Positions 33,239-33,256 of a DNA stretch of 33,256 nucleotides are shown one piece after another. The stretch's first letter is position 1, and every line of letters begins with the position of its first letter. Below the pieces are notes generated by a model, which worked only from the letters and a program-made list of their open reading frames with translations, made no database searches and was not told the origin of the DNA. Made by a program: the position numbers and the translations under genes. Source of the DNA: Gemmatimonadota bacterium (lineage in GTDB: Bacteria > Gemmatimonadota > Gemmatimonadetes > Longimicrobiales > Gaopeijiaceae); contig JAOUPR010000043.1 in assembly GCA_029879725.1 (NCBI GenBank), positions 1 to 33,256 of the forward strand, given 5' to 3'.

Positions 33239-33256
33239 GGGAGCCGTCCCCTGTGA

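Overview
This is a high-GC (about 70% by eye), gene-dense bacterial segment. No rRNA, tRNA, CRISPR array, integrase or insertion sequence was seen. The mix of genes suggests Gemmatimonadota or a close relative: a roughly 1,050-residue sortilin/BNR-propeller secreted protein beside a DUF5916 outer-membrane protein, a PD40-propeller lipoprotein, an FG-GAP propeller with a c-type heme site, and a separate-subunit 2-oxoacid:ferredoxin oxidoreductase. This placement is inferred from gene families only.

Region 1 (1-8733) is a copper/silver block. It holds the 3' end of a CopD-type membrane protein on the plus strand. On the minus strand are a two-component system (OmpR-type regulator, then histidine kinase) and a cusCBA-type tripartite efflux operon. 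The genes are tightly coupled: the kinase overlaps the regulator by 4 bp, cusB overlaps cusC by 4 bp, and 10 bp separate cusB from cusA. The same inverted repeat, TGAAG-N4-CTTCA, lies about 84 bp upstream of both the regulator start and the cusC start. It is a strong candidate for the regulator's operator and implies autoregulation plus control of efflux.

Region 2 (8734-11466) holds korA and korB on the minus strand, overlapping by 4 bp. The gamma domain of the oxidoreductase is fused to the C terminus of the beta subunit, not to the alpha subunit. A 9-bp-stem hairpin follows korB. A 301-bp divergent spacer leads to region 3.

Region 3 (11467-21309), plus strand, encodes envelope and secreted proteins: a BNR/sortilin-like propeller, a CBM9-like/DUF5916 outer-membrane protein, a membrane-anchored FG-GAP propeller with one CxxCH site, and a polytopic GT-C/TMTC-like membrane protein. 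A perfect 13-bp hairpin at 21271-21300 separates this run from a convergent secreted amidohydrolase.

Region 4 (21310-30405) is mixed: the amidohydrolase, a small rhodanese, a YkgJ-like cysteine-cluster protein, epoxyqueuosine reductase (queG) translationally coupled to a family 2 glycosyltransferase, a class V PLP enzyme, a PD40 lipoprotein with a good sigma70-type promoter, and a MazG-like pyrophosphohydrolase coupled to an alcohol-dehydrogenase-fold reductase.

Region 5 (30519-33256), plus strand, is a compact operon of an unknown 114-residue protein, proline dehydrogenase and queE, followed by a NUDIX hydrolase and a possible terminator. queE and queG act at early and late steps of queuosine synthesis but lie in different transcription units about 6 kb apart.
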